Source of the DNA: Chrysaora quinquecirrha
Taxonomy: Eukaryota; Cnidaria; Scyphozoa; Semaeostomeae; Pelagiidae
Reading direction: 5' to 3'
Assembly: GCA_014526335.1 (NCBI GenBank)
Contig: JACTAT010000179.1
Location: 163,501 to 227,500 of the forward strand
DNA length: 64,000 bases
A program made the translations under genes and the position numbers. The notes beneath the pieces were generated by a model that worked only from the letters and a program-made list of their open reading frames with translations, searched no databases and was not told where the DNA came from. Every line of letters begins with the position of its first letter. Positions within the stretch are counted from its first letter, which is position 1. Positions 21,910 through 33,900 of this stretch are shown here, piece by piece.

Positions 21910-22422
21910 CAGTTGACATCCGCTATCTCGACTGCCCGCTATCTCGAACATTCGCTATCTCGAACGATTTTCCATTTCCCCTCGTTCTGGTATAAGGGTT
22001 TGTATAGAAAAATCATCCGCTATCTCGAACCCCGTTGTCTCGAACATTCACTGTCTGGAACCATTTTCGATTTCCCATGGAGGAAAACCTGCTCTTTATC
22101 TCGAACTTTGCCAAATTTTCTGCTGAACTGGATAAAGAGAAAGGTTGAAAATATGTATAAGTTCGCCTAGCGGAGCGGTAATGGCAGTAGCTAAGTGATA
22201 TGCTGCCCATGTATACAATAGATGAAGGTGTTCTCTTTCGAGATGTGCTGCATCGCCATTATCTCAGTTTCACCAATAGTAGGGATGAAAGCAAATGAGC
22301 TTTGACTCCTATGTTAAAAATACCAGACTTGTTTGATGAAATTTGGGATCAGTGACCCTGCATGTTAATAGGGATGTAACTTCCAGTTTCCCTTGAGAGT
22401 TCAAGATAGCGGATGTCAACCG
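21910..22422. mobile_element. pogo/Tigger-like MITE with TA target duplication
   Basis: The left end TA-CAGTTGACATCCGCTATC and the right end GATAGCGGATGTCAACCG-TA are inverted and flanked by TA. CTATCTCGAAC words repeat at 21925-22100. CAGT(T)G ends and TA duplication are those of pogo-type Tc1/mariner elements. There is no transposase. Confidence 0.85.
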
Positions 22423-22479
22423 TATTAAAATTCGCAATGATTATTAGCCCGGTATTACTGGATCAAGGATTATGTCTGG

Positions 22480-22685
22480 ATTCCTTTTCTTGTAGTCCCC
22501 TTCTCTGTTCTTGAAGACCGACAACTTTGCGAATTTGCCGGGTCTAGTTTGAAAATTTGCTTATTTTTGGACCTCTTATCGCCAACTTTAAGTAGCAAAA
22601 GTTGCTTAGTAGCTGCTTTATTTTAACTGTATGTTCTTTCTTATAAAGATTGTTGTTGTTAATTATTCTTATAAAAAAAAGCGTG
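22480..22685. mobile_element. MITE fragment, T-run/ATAAG family
   Basis: The right end CTTATAAAAAAAAGCGTG is followed by TA. The interior shares GCTTATTTTTGGACCTCTT with the copy at 3719-3848. The left end is not recognisable. Confidence 0.6.
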
Positions 22686-22689
22686 TATT

Positions 22690-23159
22690 AGACTTTAATA
22701 GAAATTGTTTGAGAAGCCGTTTTGATCATGACATATGTTTAGGAAGTAAACAAAGTCTTGGTGTAAACAACAACAAGCAACAAGTAAATATCTACGTGAG
22801 TAACAATTATTGATACAAGTTTTATGCAATATATTTGTCACAAAACCATATCATAATCAAAATATATTAATGTATTGCCTTTTCGCCTAGGAGATTTCAT
22901 GAGACCAAAGTATCGCTCATCAAACCGAGACTGCCACCAAATGGAGGTCGTTCAAAATGAACACCAGTAACCTTGATGAAGATGTGTTTGTCATTTGATG
23001 TTTATGTGACTTTTGTACTGACAATCTATTGTATAAGTCTTCCTGTGTGTTTTCTGTAAATACCTTTGTAATTAGTACTATATTCAGTTCAGTTATGCAG
23101 GACAAGTAGAAAGTCGGGTCTCTCTGAACTCTCTCGCGCCACAAGGACATAGAATGTTA
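22690..23159. other. No feature recognised
   Basis: AT-rich sequence, no supported exon or matched repeat. Confidence 0.4.
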
Positions 23160-23345
23160 CAGGGACTCCTAGTTTAACGTTTTTTCCGAAGGACGGTGGA
23201 GTCAATTGGTTTGGTTTGTCATCCATCAGGTCAGGGAGAAAGCCATTCAGATGACACGACATGACACGACCAAGCTTATTTATAGTTGCCTAATGGACTG
23301 CCTAAGCCGCTTGGGCAGGGCATTCACTCCACTGTTGCTGGCCTC
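23160..23345. repeat. Dispersed repeat, copy of 3922-4085
   Basis: Shares CTCCTAGTTTAACG, CCGAAGGACGG, GACACGACCAAGCTTA and the closing CATTCACTCCACTG pattern with the copy in the CERK intron. Confidence 0.65.
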
Positions 23346-23594
23346 TCGTCAAGTTAGAAATACATGTATTGCATAGCCTGCGCGCACAAGTATTGCAGAG
23401 ACACTCAAGGACACTAAGGGACATGGCTGCTGACATTTCGCTGACTGTTGCTTAACCCTAATCCTACCGGGGGGGGGGGTGGAATCCACCCCCTCAACCT
23501 TTTCTTGAAACTGTTTTCTTGTGTGATAGATGTAAGCTTCCAAACCAAGCTGACTTTAAGCCTATATGCATAAGCTACAATATGATTCCAAAAC

Positions 23595-23720
23595 TAATAA
23601 CCCTGGGTCACGTGACATTACCTTATGAAAAGCGGTCATGACAAAACCACATATAAATAATAACATTGGGTCACGTGACATTACCTTATGAAAAGCAGTC
23701 ATGACAAAACCACATATAAA
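23595..23720 (+). promoter_or_regulatory. Candidate promoter: tandemly duplicated E-box/TATA module
   Basis: A 63-bp block is present twice (23595-23657, 23658-23720). Each copy has TCACGTGA, a palindromic CACGTG E-box, about 40 bp upstream of CATATAAAT. The second TATA box at 23714-23719 is followed about 50 bp later by a consensus splice donor (CAAG then GTAAGAG at 23771). This looks like a core promoter for a short non-coding first exon. The nearest plus-strand gene is the secreted protein starting at 27835. The link is inference. Confidence 0.45.
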
Positions 23721-23744
23721 TGCCTATTTTTGCCATTAAACCTT

Positions 23745-23770
23745 ATCAGAATTTACTGAGTCTTTGCAAG
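23745..23770 (+). other. Candidate non-coding first exon ending at a GTAAGAG donor
   Basis: Placed from the TATA box at 23714 to the donor at 23771. It would splice into the acceptor at 27834, which opens the exon carrying the signal peptide. No transcript evidence is available. Confidence 0.3.
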
Positions 23771-24869
23771 GTAAGAGAAAATAGTTACTAGTAACAAAAT
23801 GTAAAGAAGCGTCCAGATTTCTATTGATATTGAGGAAGGTCGATTTTTGACCAACGTCGATAGCATGTTTTGATTATGATGTCACAATGACGTAATAATA
23901 GAAGTGGGAGACGCCCAATTTACCAATATTACTCCTAATACATTGGCCAATGCCTGTGCCAAGTTTGATTGCTCTAGCTCTACTGGACAGCAATTTATGG
24001 AGGGGGGAACCACCCCCCCCCCCCCGGCTTTGCTATCAAAAAAAGCCCGGTAGGATTAGAGTTAAGTAATAATACGAGTGTTTCCACAGCACTGCAAGTT
24101 CATTTGACCTTACAAGTTTTAACGACACCCAGCGGCTTTTGAAACCAGAGTTTCCCTTATACTTGAAAAATTTCCTTAATATTCGCGCGGCTTTACTGAC
24201 GATGAAAATTCGCAGCGGAACCCGCGACAGTGTTTCAGTAACTAAACGTTTATTCCCAGGTTTAAGCAGGCTTGCGTGCTCACAGGTTTCCACGGTTAAG
24301 AACACACCGTTGTCTAAAGCCATCAAAACTGGTATTTCGATTCAGTATGCGGTCATGGTTCAGTAGTAATGTCGTAAACTTGATTTCGAATCAATCCCTA
24401 GTTAAAATCAAGAAGAAATCGGAATAACGTCTCTCATGTTGCAAAGTAAACAAGCATAAAACAGAAAGAAAACAATAGATAATAATATCTGGAATTTTCT
24501 GTCCAATTTACGTTTCGTTGCAATATGGTTTAGCTGTGTGGTTCCCCCAAGGATGTTTGCTGTCGACTCATTCTGGCCAAAGGAATTTGCCAGGTATCTC
24601 TTTCAGTGATTTACTTTCAGTGATTTACTTAATTTTTGCCGTTCTAACTTATTATTTCAAAATGGTCGTTTCTATAGTACCTTGCTGCTCTTACTTTGAC
24701 AGTTTCTAAGCTCCTATGCTATCAAATAAGTTCGCTAGCATTTCCGCCTGCAACAGTTTCATTTCAAGCATGCAATAATTTCGATTGACTTTGCAAGCGC
24801 ATATCTTAACACTTGGTCGATATACGTTTTAATAACCTAAGCATAGAGCATAGATATTATAGATTTTCC
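23771..24869. other. Intergenic or intronic, no gene recognised
   Basis: Contains a C-run (24010-24024) flanked by GGGGGGAACC. Short open frames here show no domain. Confidence 0.4.
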
Positions 24870-25075
24870 ACAAGTGAAATACGACAATAGATGGATTCGA
24901 AGCTGGACGGTATGATCAGAAAGCCAAAGGCGTTGCTACTAAGCTTTTAGGGCTCAATGAAACCGCTGAGCAACTCCCCAAGTTATACAGCCCAAGGCTC
25001 TCTTCCCGTTTGACTTTTTTGTGTTCCGGCTAGGTTTTGGCTTCTTTGGTATCATTAAAATTGTCGTGGATTTTA
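24870..25075 (-). mobile_element. SINE (family B)
   Basis: Contains GGATTCGAAGCTGGACGGTATGA, AAGCTTTTAGGGCTCAATG, GAGCAACTCC and CCCAAGGCTCTCTTCCCGT. Matching copies are at 25190-25395 and 44391-44830. The B-box-like TTCGAA and GGACTGTATGACCAGAGAGCC block suggest a tRNA-derived head on the minus strand. Confidence 0.65.
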
Positions 25076-25189
25076 AATGAGCTATAGGTATGGATATACA
25101 TATAGGTATAGATAGAAAAAGAAAGATCATAAAGGTAGGTATAGCTACAGGTATAGGTATAAGCAAAAAGCATACATAGGTATATATGT
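25076..25189. repeat. TATAGGTA-rich low-complexity tract
   Basis: Repeats of TATAGGTAT and ATAGGTATA between the two family B SINEs. Confidence 0.7.
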
Positions 25190-25395
25190 TTCCACAAAAG
25201 GCATAGGATAATAGATGAGACTCGCACCTGGACTGAATGACCAGAGAGCCAAAGAAGTTTCCACTAAGCTTTTTAAGGCTCAATGAAAAAGATAAGCAAC
25301 TCCCAAGTTACATAGCCCAAGGCTCTCTTCCCGTCTGATTTTTTTGTGTTTCGGCTATGTTGAGCCTTCTTCAGCACCATATATATTCGTATATA
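25190..25395 (-). mobile_element. SINE (family B), second copy
   Basis: Same order of words as 24870-25075: GCACCTGGACTGAATGACCA, TTTCCACTAAGC, AAGGCTCAATG, AGCCCAAGGCTCTCTTCCCG. The two copies are in direct repeat. Confidence 0.68.
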
Positions 25396-25937
25396 TTTGT
25401 CATGAATGGCGAACACTAGGATAGATCTAGGATACAATAACCTAAGAAGAGATATAATGGATACCTAGATACACTCACTGTAGGCCCTGTTAAGATTAAG
25501 GCCAATAGTAATATGTTAGCATTGTTGTCAATAGTCTCGATTCGTTTAAGTCCTTTAAAACAAGGTATAGTAGCTATATAAATACATTGCTCGATACGGA
25601 ATGGAATGGATATTTAAAAAATTACATCAAATAAAGATGCTAACGGGTATGTGGTACGAAATTAAAAAACCAATGAAAACGATATCAAATGCAGATGCTA
25701 ATGAACACAAATTCTGATTCCAACCAATAGTATACAAAGAGACATCATGAGAATGCCGATAAATGCTGTAAAAATAAAATTTTGATGCAGATTATGGTGG
25801 CTACTGTATAAACTGAAAATTGCATCGCAAAAGCACCCCCTCCCCTTATGGTTGAATTGTTAAACCGGGATGGTTAAGTTAAGGATCATTATAGTCAAAT
25901 TATGCTACCATCGATAGTCGTCTTAACAATCTAAAGT
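25396..25937. other. No feature recognised
   Basis: AT-rich sequence without supported coding potential. Confidence 0.4.
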
Positions 25938-26197
25938 TATTGCTGAACTAGGAGACATGTTGTGCGCGACATTGTATTAGGTGGGTCTCCCAGGGTGGCT
26001 AAACATGCGAGTGACAAGCAAGCAGCATGTCCCCCGAATCGCGAAGACAGTCGCCCAGAATCATTTGCGTGTCTCTTGCTACAAATTTTGTAGCGCGCTA
26101 CAAAGTTTCCGAGGTGGTTAAACTGGGAGACATTAAGGGGACTTGTCACGCGTGACAATGTCACGCGCGACATGTCTCCTAGCTTAACCAGGCCTTA
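25938..26197. mobile_element. MITE with GGCCTGGTTAAGCTAGGAGACATG-type ends
   Basis: The left words CTGAACTAGGAGACATGT and GCGCGACA are mirrored on the right by TGTCACGCGCGACATG and CTCCTAGCTTAACCAGGCC. An inverted relative is at 47319-47578. Confidence 0.72.
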
Positions 26198-26296
26198 AAA
26201 GCTCTGTCGTTCAACGAGTACAGTTCAACGAGACGGGAGGGAGATCATTTGAGAAATAAAACATAAATGTTATTGGATATTTTGCTCTGTTTTTAG

Positions 26297-26346
26297 ACGT
26301 GGTTTCGTTGTGTGAAGAAATTATTTGAAATGAAAGGATTGAATAG
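26297..26346 (+). other. Possible 50-nt exon
   Basis: It is bounded by a good acceptor (TTGCTCTGTTTTTAG) and a donor (GTAAGA). It could be an alternative 5'-leader exon of the secreted-protein gene. There is no protein support. Confidence 0.2.
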
Positions 26347-26859
26347 GTAAGACTCTTGCCTTTTCCCTGTCTTTATTAGACTTACTACATGAATCGTAGT
26401 GATCCCAATTGAACTGAATTGCTGGTTGCTCAAACTAAATGAAGCAAACAACAAAAAAATCAATGCAATTCAATGTGCTCGAGATAAAGGGGCGTGGGAA
26501 GCAAGTCTTTGCTATGATACCATCAAAATCGTGTCTCTTATTTTGCTCACTCAGTTTTTCGCGGGCAAAATTTTCACTGGTCTTGTAACTGAACATAGAA
26601 AGGGGTTTAACCAACATACCTTTAAGAATATCTTCAGGCATACTTTAATTTCCACGTAGCCAAAATTTTCTTTTCTTGTATTAACTGTCTTTTGCAACTC
26701 CAGGCCTAAAAGATGTGAAAAATACTACGTGAAATGCAATTTATTCTTGGCCATGGATCAACGTACAAACCCCTTTTTTGCTAAACAGTATTTTTGATTT
26801 CTCGTTTCATTTATCTATTAAGGCCTAAAGACCCATAGACCTTTTTATAGAGGTCTGGG

Positions 26860-27330
26860 TCGGCGTGACATTTTTCTGGAAGATGGTAGATTAACGTGCA
26901 AAGACCCAGATCGCAGTTGTTTCAGGGGAGGTAGTGCTGCAAAGTTTGATTCAAATTGACGTTATATTAGAGTTATGGTGAAAGCAAGGATTCAAGTCCT
27001 GTTTATTTGCTCGAGGAGACATTAAATCAAGTATTTCCCTTGTTGTGATGAGTTACTTGCATCTTGCTTCCTGACTTTCTGCAGATATTTTCAACATTTA
27101 TTCAAGGGCGCCGGAAGCACGGGGGCAGCGGAGGCAGCTGCCCCCCTGCCCTCGGAAAAATTGCCAAATTCTTTTATTTTCCTACTGTTTTGCCCTAAAA
27201 CTGTTGCTTCTGCCCCCGCCGCCCTGCATTGCTTCCGGCGTCCTTGCATTTATTGTTTCAGATTCCCTTTTCTTTCTTTTCTTCCATTTTTTTCCGAATT
27301 AACCCTTTGTGGGCCGATTTTCGATATACT
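26860..27330. mobile_element. MITE (CTGGAAGATGG ends), interrupted by a hAT MITE
   Basis: Similar to 60715-61070: TTTCTGGAAGATGG, the middle AGACATTAAATCAAGTATTT, TGAGTTACTTGCATCTTG and CTGCAGATATTTTCAA. The right part resumes after the 27103-27246 insertion (TTTCAGATTCCCTTTTC). Confidence 0.65.
27103..27246. mobile_element. hAT-type MITE, 144 bp, with 8-bp target duplication
   Basis: Ends CAAGGGCGCCGGAAGC and GCTTCCGGCGTCCTTG are inverted and flanked by perfect CATTTATT direct repeats (27095-27102, 27247-27254). The interior is GC-rich (CCCCCTGCCC). It inserted into an older MITE. Confidence 0.9.
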
Positions 27331-27834
27331 TGTCATAGAGGAATCAAATTTGCAAATATAGTAGATATAGGTTAGAAACAAACAAAATAGGTGAAAAATT
27401 TTTCTGGGGGGCGTGGGTGATTTAAAAAAAATTTATTTCCCCCCAAGGCCTTTGACCCCTGACAGCTGCTTCGTTGACTTGATGTTTTTGACGCCTAGGC
27501 CAAATAAAAGTGCATTCAAAATGCTTCAAGAAAACTACTTTTTTCCCCAGTCCAAAGAATCTAGTGTTACGGAAATTTAAGTTTTCGATCTTCAAATTAG
27601 GCCAAAATTTAGGCCATGACAAAAATGTTCGAGCTTCGCCAAAAATTATCAAATTCTTTGCTTCAGAGCATCCACCAATCATGCCGAAAACGCTGTGAAC
27701 GTAGGCCCATAACGGTGACTCAACATACAAATTTAGGCTTACCTGATCAAATGGAACAAAGTGAATGCCATTCAATATTTAGTTGCCGTATGGCAACTAT
27801 GGCCCATATTAAACTGACATCTCTATTTCTACAG

Positions 27835-27938
27835 GCTTTAGACATCACCAAAACTGCAAAAGATGAGAGCTTTGGCTTGGATATTTGTTGTTACATTTGC
27901 AAAAATATGGAGTACTGAAGGACTCAGCGAAAACGGAG
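27835..27938 (+). CDS. Secreted-protein gene exon: 5' leader and signal peptide
   Basis: The acceptor TATTTCTACAG ends at 27834. After 28 nt of leader, the ATG at 27863 opens MRALAWIFVVTFAKIW, a basic-hydrophobic signal sequence, then STEGLSENG. The donor GTGAAC starts at 27939 in phase 1, matching the next exon exactly (G+AT = Asp). Confidence 0.72.
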
Positions 27939-30900
27939 GTGAACACGCCATAGCCTTGTTTTTTCTATTTCATTTCATTTTTAATTAATTAATTAAACAG
28001 GGGAGTATGATCAATGATATACAAAAAAAGTTGCTTTTCAAACTGCCCTGTTCTTCATCTATAACCATACCAAGAGGCAAGACACACGAGAAAAATTATA
28101 GGGCCAACTAAAAAGACTATTCCTTTGACATTCCTGTGAGTATAAACGTCAGCATGAAACAACTGACTACATCGGAATTTATTCTCAGACGCGCATAAAA
28201 ATGCACCATTCAGACAGTGAAGCTGGATACAGCAGGGATTCCAAAAGATTCTGACGTTTATACTCCGAGGAGTGTCAGACGAAAGAAGCTTAAAGTATGC
28301 CCGATGAAGTTTCTGCTTTTCATTGAATCTAGAAATTTTGTACAACTCCAAAATTAGTACAGATTAGAGATACATCAACCATAGTAGCGAAAGTTTGCAA
28401 ATATTTTTTTATTCCGTTATTTTTTTTGTAGATGTATGGAAGATCGAATCAAACTTACCTACGGATGAATTTCAAAACGAGTTCACCAGTAATTCGGAGG
28501 CGTCATCCAGGCGTAGTAACTTGGAAAACACTCCAGAAATGTTTCTTATTAGAGCGGAAACACTCGATAGGCCAACGAGAGAGCCTAAGGAGAATAAAGA
28601 AAATTTCGAAACATCGTTGCCGAATAAAAGGAAATCGAATGAAGTAAAGAGCAAGGTTGCTACCGAAGGCAGTAACTCAAAAACTGGGAATAATTACGTA
28701 TTGCATGTTAGTGAAAACGATTTACTGAATGACTCGAAAGAAGGTGAAGTTGAGACTTTACCGAAGAGGTCGAAGCTATCCGAAGTTACCGGAAGCGTAA
28801 AAACGCAATCAAACACAGAAGATTCTCATGTGACTACTCAGAGACAAGACATAGAGACAAGTCCGGAGTCGTTTGCTGGAGAAAGCGTCGGTAAACCGTA
28901 CGGTGATCCGGATGGGTACCAGACAATAGGAGACGGGATTTATCTGATGAACAATGAGCAGGAGAAAGCGTTTTCCGCAGGCACAGGTGCCCAGAGTCAG
29001 GGAATTTCTGTGAACACGGACCATGGTATAACTGGCGAGTTAGGATCGAGCCTAGAGACGGAGCAGGGACGAGAACAGACCGGTGAGGCTGGTTCAGATA
29101 CGACCGGGAAGCAAGGTGCCGATAAAGTGAACCAACAGACGTCAGATACTGGAAGCGACTCAGCGGGCCAAGCAGCTACGAATAAAGAGGATGACACAGC
29201 GTCGGAAGATAGTCAAGCCTCGGACAATACAGGCAACCAAGCATCCGACAAAGCAGGCGAGGAAACATCCGGCGGAACGGGCAAGCAAACTTTTTCAGAC
29301 CAGGCATCTCTGTCCAAGGCAGCTGACGCATCTTCGGACAAGGCCAGTGAGGAAGCGTCGGATAAAGGTAGTCAGGGCTCCGAATTCACAGAAGCAGGCA
29401 AAGATTCCATTGAGCCAACAGTTAGTAATTTGAACCAATTTTTGACAACGCTAGACACAGGCGAGTCAGTCGGGAAACCGGGTAATGACCAGAATGCAAC
29501 AATGAGAAACAGCACGAATGCGGCCGCGGAGACCGGAAACGCTTCACCTGATGACAGGCCTACTACAAACACAAAGGAACAAGCGTTTGCGTCTGTGCAA
29601 TCTTCCGCTCCTGTGTATGGAAGCAAACCAGAGCCTTCCTCTGATATCGAGGCTGTGACGCCAAAGGAACTAAACATCCTACAGACGTTTGAAGATGGTT
29701 TGAAACGAGAAGACAAGCAAATAAGCAAGGTTATGACGTCAGTTCCGGTTGACAAAAAGAACGAGGCCTACGTTGCTAAGACAAATGCGATGATACAAAA
29801 CTTTAATAAGGAGCAACTGGATAGTATACTTGATAAATTGAAGACTGAGGATAGCGCGTTTATTAAAAAGAACCCGTATGTTGCTGATAAATCGAAGCTT
29901 TTAGATGCGATACGAAATATCAAATATAAAAACATGGCTGTCACGAAGCGAGGTTTCTTGAGTACTAATGATAACATCCCAGTGGAAAAGCTGTATAATA
30001 GTCTATTGAAAGAAGACGAGTGGCTAAAAAACGGAATGAATGAAAAAGCAGAACTGAAGGACTCGGTCAATGAAGAAAACAAAGAATCCGGGGAGGAAAA
30101 AATGAACGAATTCCTCAAGTTTTCGGAGAAAGCGGATGAAAAAATCCCAAACGAATTACACGTGCAAGCTTCTCGCTTCAAAGATTCTGAAAACAAAGCT
30201 ACAAACAAGAAAATCTCAGGCTCGTCGCAAAGTCAGCCTCAACATTCATCTTCTGAGGCCCCAAAGCGCAAGACTGGAATCCGTAAAACTGTCAAAGGGA
30301 GGAAAAAAGGAAGACTATTGCAAACTAAAATTCTTATTTTGGAGCCTTCAACGGGTATAGCATCTAGCTCATCGAAATCACGAAGCTCTTCTTCGGGGAG
30401 TAAAGAAGAGAGTGCGAAGAGCGGGGGAAACAGCAGGGACCAAGAATCGAAAGTTACTGAAGGTGGGAGGAATAATGGACAGCAGGAGATTAACGAGGAA
30501 GAAAAATCTAGGTCGAAAAGTAACGCTGGGTTATCAACTAAAGAGAGAAATACTGGTGATAGCGAGCGCTATGCAACAGATTCAAGCCATTCTAAATTCA
30601 GTTCTGCAAGTCCAATTGGAGATGGATCGAAGGGTTATCAAGTAAGGCAAACGACCGCGAACAAAGGAGACACTCGCCCGACGAATCGGTTGCATCCTGC
30701 AAAAAAGAGAAGAAACAGGAAGTTTGGGAAGGTGGGAGGAAAACATAGAAATGTGGAGTTGGGTATGAAAGACGGGGAAATGAAGAACGTGTTATTTAAA
30801 AACTCTAGAAAGAAACATCGACAGAAATTAAAATCGAGCCAGGACAAAGATGATAAAGATTATTATTGGCATGGAACACAAAAACCAGAGACAAGGCAAC

Positions 30901-33900
30901 TGCCAACAGACCCGACAGAGGTTATGAAAAAATTTGGTCAAATCTCAAACATGTTACCCCCGTCTTTGCAAAATGATTTAACAGACACTGATTCAAAGTA
31001 TATTGGCAATAAAAATAACATTGCAAGTGATGGCACGGAGGTCCGTGACAAAGGTCATGATGATTCTTATTTCAAGGATCTCAAAGAATACGGAAACGGA
31101 ATGAAAAGTTATCATTATCAGCCTCCCAATAAGATTAACGAAAACGACATTTCATCGACGTCGTTTTTTACAGCCTCGAAATCAAGTGGCGGGTCTCCAA
31201 CTCCAAAAGTTTTTGAAAAAGAGGCGGACAGTGCGATCAGCCCGACTTTGGTGCAAGACGCTGTGAAGGAGATTGAAAGCAAGGATATGCAAGACGTCAA
31301 GGGTTATATCGATAGAGACGCTTCAAAAACATTGGCGTTTTTCGATCAGAATTCTTTGCAGCCGAAGATAGAGGAATTCGACGATGTTCGAAAAGCGCAT
31401 CTCAAGGCAGACCATGAACGCCATTTTGAAAAGCCGAAAAAGTCGAAGAAGAAGGTTCGGGTTGTCCTGCATTTGCCGGAGTTGGGAGAAGGTGGGTTTC
31501 ACGATATCCATGGGAAGGATTCTGATGACCCGATAGGCAGCATCAAGGCCATCACCACTGAGTTTTCAGGGAAGGCTAGGAAGAAGCCCAGCTTAGGCCA
31601 GGAGTTGGCTGACGACGATGAGGACACGCTAGAAGAGCTGCTGTCAAAGCCTACCGCGAAGCTCATTCAGTTTCACAGGCCAACGACAGCATCAAGCAGC
31701 GAGGTCGTGCCGGAGAACTCAGTCGGGCAGGAGACTAAGGACTGGTCGAAAGAGACTGAAGATAAAGAGACGGTGCCAATGGAAGGAAGTGATGTTTATG
31801 ATAGCAGGGAAAAGAATGAAATGGCAAGTGCATTTACCGGGAAGAATATTTTGAATCTGATAAAGTCAAGCGAGGAAGGTTTCAAAGACGATTTGAACAA
31901 AGAGGTTGGCGATGAAGTTGATGATAGTCATTCCGACGATGACATCGGTGAAAATTTTGAAAACCATAAAACGGGGAGGAAGAAGCAGACAAGTGGTAAA
32001 GCAAAGAAACAACGCTATAGTGATAAGAACAGGCTTCAAGTGCTGTCCCATTTCGATCAGGACAGCCCCGGGCACCTCTCTGAAGTGAGCTCTGACTCTG
32101 GTCGGGACGATACCATTTCGCCGAACATTTACGCGGATCAAATTAGATACGAGCAGAAGCAGCGCGAGGTATCGGAGTTGATGCCGACTGAAGCTGTGAA
32201 CCAAATCAAAGCAATATTGAGTTCAGACGAGAATATAAACCCTCTGAAGTTTCTTGAAAAAGACCGACAACTTTTGAAACAAGATTTACATTTAGGCAGA
32301 CAAGAAAGTGAAGCATTAGAACACGGAACTGAGGCTGCGGAGCAGAAACAAGACAACGAAGGAGCAGTCTACAACGTTGCGTACTCAAAACCAAAAGTTA
32401 GCGGTGTTCCACAGAAAGCTAAAGTTGTAGATTCAGGTTCAAAGCCTGTGAAGGAAAAGCCAAGGAAGCAACCAACATCAAAAGCGAAAGCACAGAGTGA
32501 AAACAAGAATATAGAACTGAATCCTACACCAGAAAACTTGCTGCTTAATCCAGATGTTCATCACTCGCCAGTTATATCAAATTTGTTGCCTTCTTCGAGG
32601 AAAATTCAGATTCAAGGTGGCAAGATACTCGGAGGAAAAATTCTCGGTGGCAGAATACTGGGTGGCAAAATAGGAGGAGGACTAATCAAAGGTGGACTTG
32701 TTGAGGGGGGCGACATCGAAGGGGGTGCTATCTTTGGAGGCAAAATTGAAGGAGGGGTGTTCCGTAATGGAAGAATGGAGAACGGTGTTTTGTACAATGG
32801 AACTGTGGAAGGTGGAGTTATCAAAGGCGGGGAGATATATGGGGGCAAGATGGTGTCAGGTTTGATAGCAGGGGGTAAACTGAAAGGGGGCAGTATAAAT
32901 GGGGGCAAGTTAACTGGTGGAGAAATCGATGGCGGTAGTTTAAAGTCTGGTGAAATTCAAGGAGGGTTCCTGAGAGAAGGAAGTGTGGAAGGGGGTCTAT
33001 TGAAAGGGGGTTCCATTGAAGGTGGACACCTCTTAGGGGGTGTGATGCTAGGGGGACGCTTGAAGGGTGGAATTGTCAAATCTGGGATTATTAGAGGAGG
33101 TATCATTGAAGGTGGTGTTGTAGAAGGAGGTGTAATTGATAACGGTGATGTTATAAAGGGTGGGGTAACGAGGGGGTATAGTGGTGACAACGGAAAGAGC
33201 AGAAATGCCAGAAAAAGTGGTTCAGACGAGCAACAATTGAAGAGTGACGAGAAGTCTCCTGAAAACAAAGAAAAATCTACCGAGAAGAATAACGAAAAGT
33301 CTTCGGAGAAGAAAGAAAGGGAAGCTACCGAAAAACACGACGACAAATATCAATCTTCGGTCGAACTTTCACATTCGAAGACGAGTAGCGAGTCACCGTT
33401 GAGTATGTACAAAATAAACGTTGATGAACAGAATACAGAAGAACATAGCGTAGAGCCTACATCTCAAGATCAAGGCGTTGGCGATAGCTCCGATGGGCAA
33501 TTAGGCGACCACGATCCGATTAGTATTCTCGGTGCCCCCGAAAGTTGGCCTGTAAAGAACAAGGATCTTGGCAATACGGATAACAGTAAGCATAAAGTCG
33601 CACCGGTGACGTATGCAAATTCTGTGCAGCCACGTCCAAAGCCAGTTCCTGTGAAGGAGCAACAGGGCGGTGGTGGAAAGATCGCCTCTACAAGCAAACT
33701 ACGAGAGCTGTTGAAAGATCTTGATAAGGGAAATTCAGGGCAACCGAAAAAGATTGGAGGTAAAGACGCGGAAGAGTTCCATCAGATGACCGAGTCTGAC
33801 GGAGCAGCAACTAATTTATATATGTTTAAGAGGCCAACGGTATCGGCTCTGGGTTTGATGCTCGGCGGAAGAGATAACATGGAAAGGAACTTTGGAACCA

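Noticed and set aside
28249..28290. Hammerhead candidate around CTGACG and CGAAA
   Set aside because: CTGACG is not followed by GA, helices do not fit around GAGGAGTGTCAGACGAAA, and no cleavage triplet is placed correctly. Kept only as a dispersed hairpin repeat.
28395..28431. Upstream ATG of the giant frame as the true start
   Set aside because: The first residues translate an intron pyrimidine tract and the AG acceptor at 28431; a proper signal-peptide exon with matching phase lies at 27863.
32612..33346. Long proline-rich minus-strand frames
   Set aside because: Antisense shadow of the Gly-pentapeptide repeat and its flank on the plus strand.
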